A program made the position numbers and the translations under genes. Source: Oscillospiraceae bacterium (GTDB lineage Bacteria > Bacillota > Clostridia > Christensenellales > QALW01). From it: DNA of 64,000 nucleotides. The DNA is taken from positions 442,001 through 506,000 of the forward strand of contig CP091722.1 of the NCBI GenBank assembly GCA_022009755.1. The letters are read 5' to 3'. Positions 61,648 to 64,000 of this stretch are shown in pieces; the first letter of the stretch is position 1; the number at the start of each line of letters is the position of its first letter. Under the pieces are notes generated by a model. It was not told the DNA's origin and searched no databases. It saw only the letters and a list, made by a program, of their open reading frames with translations.

Positions 61648-62870
61648 TTTGCCGCCTCCTTGCTTATATCCCCGGTATTTTTCGCCGTATCATCAGCGCT
61701 GTTTTTGCTCTTGGGTTCTTTTTCTCTTATGCAAATATTGAATCTTGTCACATAGTCCACAGCAAGTATAATCAGCAATATCAGTCCGCGCGCAAAATCG
61801 GCAATGGACTGATCCACTCCGAAGGATTGCAGCGAGTTTGCACCGTTTGTAATACCGGCAATAAATAGCGACATGGCCGCAATGCCCCACGGATTAAGAC
61901 GCGCAAGCCACGCCACCATAACCGCGGTAAAGCCGACATCGCCTACGGCGCTGGGCGCAAATCCGTTCTGACCGCCGTTTCCTGCAAGCACGCAATATCC
62001 CGCAAGTCCCGCAATCGCGCCGGAAATAAGCAAAGCCAACACCATATTGCGCTTAACCGGCATGCCGGCATATTTTGCGGCATTGCTGTTTTCTCCGGTC
62101 ACGCGCATTTCATAGCCCCACCTGCTTTTGTTCATTACCAAATAATAAACAAGCATTATTGCCACTGCAATAAAAACTGTAACGTATACGCCGCTTTTGC
62201 CTATCATGGGCAGCACGACCTTTTTATCGATAGGCAGCGAGTTATTAAAGCCGGTGCCGGCATTCCACGGTCCGGCAAGGCTTATCATATATGCCCCCAG
62301 CTGCACCATGATGTAATTCATCATAAGCGTTGTAATGGTTTCGTTTACATTAAGATAGGTTTTTGTAAACGCAGCAACCGAAGCGCAAAGCGCGCCGCCC
62401 AGCATCGCCGCAAGCATCATAAGCGGAACAAGTGCCCACGCAGGCAGATCCTTCATATAAAACCATGCGCCGTATGCAAACATGGAACCGGCTATCATCT
62501 GTCCGTTTCCGCCGATATTCCATAGCTTCATTCTGAAGGCCACTGCTATTCCGAAGGTTGCAATAATCAGCGGAACGGCGTCCCTCAGCGCCATGGCAAT
62601 ATTCTTTGTAAAAAAGCGGTTTATAAACACCCTTTCCAGCGCTTCGCCGAAACGCGTCTTGTTTGAAAGGGCAATAAGCAGCACTATACCCACAATAATT
62701 GCCGCTCCGATTATGGCAACTATTCTGGAAAACAGCACTTGCCCCGTAACCCCGGAGGCGCGTTTTTCCACACACAGCCTGTGCGTCCCTTTAAAAAGTC
62801 CGAGAAAACGCTGCATACCGCTCTTTATCCCGCGCCCTTCAGCTTTATCAGAAATGGCCGTATTCTTCAT
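61644..62870 (-). CDS. ABC transporter permease, nucleoside-type (NupP/YufP-like)
   Basis: About 408 residues with ten hydrophobic segments. DAVPLIIATFGIAVAFRMKLWNIG matches the YufP/NupP N-terminal pattern, and MRVTGENSNAAKYAGM is the ATPase-coupling loop. A charged C-terminal tail (KSKNSADDTAKN) extends beyond the last helix. The start is ATG 62870, with GAGGAGG upstream; the longer open frame to 62888 is unlikely. It overlaps the ATPase stop by 23 bases. Confidence 0.9.
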   Translation of the reverse strand: MKNTAISDKAEGRGIKSGMQRFLGLFKGTHRLCVEKRASGVTGQVLFSRIVAIIGAAIIVGIVLLIALSNKTRFGEALERVFINRFFTKNIAMALRDAVPLIIATFGIAVAFRMKLWNIGGNGQMIAGSMFAYGAWFYMKDLPAWALVPLMMLAAMLGGALCASVAAFTKTYLNVNETITTLMMNYIMVQLGAYMISLAGPWNAGTGFNNSLPIDKKVVLPMIGKSGVYVTVFIAVAIMLVYYLVMNKSRWGYEMRVTGENSNAAKYAGMPVKRNMVLALLISGAIAGLAGYCVLAGNGGQNGFAPSAVGDVGFTAVMVAWLARLNPWGIAAMSLFIAGITNGANSLQSFGVDQSIADFARGLILLIILAVDYVTRFNICIREKEPKSKNSADDTAKNTGDISKEAAK

Positions 62871-63585
62871 ATCTTCTGACCTCCTCAAGCGGTGTGCCCA
62901 TCATCATCATGCCGATATCGGTTATATTTGTTTTATCTGTGTCGCATATTCCCATGACCTTCCCGCGATACATAACCATTATGCGGTCGCAATAACGGAA
63001 AATTGAATCAAGATCCTCTGCAATAAGCAGAATTCCGCAGCCTTCCAGCTTCAGCCTTTCAAGCTTTTCAAATACGAACGCGGAGGCGGCATAGTCAAGC
63101 CCGCGTGCCGGATACGCAGCCACCAGCACCTGCGGATCTGCATCGATTTCGCGGGAAAGCAGCACCTTCTGCAGGTTTCCGCCCGACATCAGCCTCACGG
63201 GCGCATTTATATCCGCTACGGAAATGCTGAATTCCTTCACCGCTTTCCTTGCTCTTTCCGGCAGCTCGGAATACTTGATAAAGCCGGCTCTTGAGCTTGC
63301 AGGCGTTGAATAATCCTTCAGTATCAGGTTGTCGCCAAGGTCCATTGAGGAAACAAGGCCGGTGCCCAATCTGTCCTCCGGAATAAAGCCTATGCCTGCT
63401 TCGAATTTCTTTTTTGCGCCCAGGTGCGTTACATCCCTGCCGCGCAGCTCAACGCTTCCCTGCGACGGCATGATCATGCCGCTTATCACCTCGGCAAGCT
63501 CCTTTTGTCCGTTTCCGGAAACTCCGGCTATGCCCAAAATCTCTCCCGAATGGATATCAAAGCTTACATTATTAAGGCGAACCAA
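62848..63585 (-). CDS. ABC transporter ATP-binding protein, second cassette (NupO/YufO-like)
   Basis: C-terminal half of a double-cassette (RbsA-type) ATPase. The second cassette has GVSGNGQKEL in place of a normal Walker A, as is typical, then GFIPEDRLGTGLV, the signature LMSGGNLQKV, and an AAYPARGLD segment where Walker B normally has P-T-R-G-L-D. The ATG at 63585 is internal. The break at about 63612 (AAA instead of AAAAA on the coding strand) separates it from the first cassette. Confidence 0.9.
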   Translation of the reverse strand: MVRLNNVSFDIHSGEILGIAGVSGNGQKELAEVISGMIMPSQGSVELRGRDVTHLGAKKKFEAGIGFIPEDRLGTGLVSSMDLGDNLILKDYSTPASSRAGFIKYSELPERARKAVKEFSISVADINAPVRLMSGGNLQKVLLSREIDADPQVLVAAYPARGLDYAASAFVFEKLERLKLEGCGILLIAEDLDSIFRYCDRIMVMYRGKVMGICDTDKTNITDIGMMMMGTPLEEVRRYEEYGHF

Positions 63586-63592
63586 CTTTTTT

Positions 63593-64000
63593 TCATCCGT
63601 AACGGAAAGATTTGACGCTCAGCCGCACCTCTTTTTCCCCGGTATACTGCGGACGCTCCTGATTCGGTTCCTCTGCCGCAGTATTCATCATCAGCTTTGA
63701 AAGAGCGCGGTAATTTATCTCCTCTTCGTTCATCGTGGCAACGCTTCTGCCCTTGCGCAGAACCGTAACACGGTTTGCGATCTCGCATACCTCTGCCAGC
63801 TTGTGTGTAATAATAATAATCGCACAGCCGTCCGCCGCCATGGCGCGCAAATTGTCAAAAAGCTTGGAGGCCTCCTGCGGAGTAAGCACTGCAGTGGGCT
63901 CATCCAGCACCAGCACCTTGGCATCGCGATACAGTACCTTTACTATTTCCACCATCTGCTGCTGGCCTACGGCCAGCTGCCATATCCTTGCAGAAGGCTC
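63593..64000 (-). CDS. ABC transporter ATP-binding protein, first cassette (partial at window edge)
   Basis: The frame is open to the right edge, so the N-terminus with the first Walker A lies outside the window. Visible are LAVGQQQMVEIVKVL (signature), VLVLDEPTAVLTPQE (Walker B) and ITHKLAEV (H-loop). With two A restored at 63611-63613 it reads VKNLSVTDEKKLVRLNNVSF into the second cassette. The full protein is expected to be about 500 residues. A BMP-type binding lipoprotein gene probably lies further right. Confidence 0.88.
   Translation of the reverse strand, partial: EPSARIWQLAVGQQQMVEIVKVLYRDAKVLVLDEPTAVLTPQEASKLFDNLRAMAADGCAIIIITHKLAEVCEIANRVTVLRKGRSVATMNEEEINYRALSKLMMNTAAEEPNQERPQYTGEKEVRLSVKSFRYG

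Overview
The window reads as a chromosomal segment of a Gram-positive, spore-forming Clostridia-type Firmicute. The evidence is PolC-type DNA polymerase III, the sporulation protein YunB, an L27 protein with a Prp-cleaved N-terminus, a T-box before pheST, a lysine riboswitch before asd, DUF4364 and TSCPD proteins typical of Clostridia, and frequent TTG/GTG starts. Base composition looks even throughout. I see no prophage, insertion sequence, CRISPR array or rRNA operon.

Layout. 1-5.3 kb (+): polC (cut by the left edge), an Lrp/AsnC regulator and a cytidine deaminase. 5.4-5.8 kb: tRNA-Trp with its own promoter and terminator, then a small inverted-repeat element. 5.8-10.5 kb: fructose-bisphosphate aldolase (-), then a GT2 glycosyltransferase, an M29 aminopeptidase and an aminotransferase (+). 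10.6-24.8 kb (-): a tyrosine recombinase, a DivIVA-like coiled coil, pncB, lgt, pyrimidine-nucleoside phosphorylase, an RNA methyltransferase, an HD phosphohydrolase, three proteins of unknown function behind hslO, a methyltransferase with a DUF624 membrane protein, and yunB. 24.9-28.4 kb (+): a class A penicillin-binding protein. 28.6-35.9 kb: lipoproteins, an EF-G paralogue and pheST. 36.2-40.8 kb (+): the lysine/diaminopimelate operon asd-dapA-dapB-pdxK under a lysine riboswitch. 41-44.4 kb (-): dihydrofolate reductase, thymidylate synthase and a MerR-sugar kinase fusion. 44.6-48.8 kb: an HPr-like protein, DUF4364, a beta-propeller, a TSCPD protein and an ABC exporter. 48.9-64 kb (-): guaB, an OGG-type glycosylase, rplU-prp-rpmA, galE, a phosphoesterase, the mreBCD-mrdA cell-shape cluster, maf and a nucleoside-type ABC importer cut by the right edge.

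The dominant oddity is that about 17 genes are broken by single- or double-base indels, mostly in short homopolymers and in both directions. Many are essential (polC, pheT, lgt, mrdA), and each can be restored by one or a few base changes. This looks like consensus error in a long-read assembly rather than gene decay or programmed frameshifting. Broken genes are listed by reading-frame segment.

The most interesting biology is: (1) a single protein joining a MerR-type DNA-binding domain to an FGGY sugar kinase, preceded by a MerR-style promoter; (2) a dihydrodipicolinate reductase carrying two aspartokinase-like ACT domains inside a lysine-riboswitch operon; (3) an array of seven T-tracts with an exact 11-bp period between convergent genes; and (4) an unassigned GC-rich structured element upstream of the EF-G paralogue.
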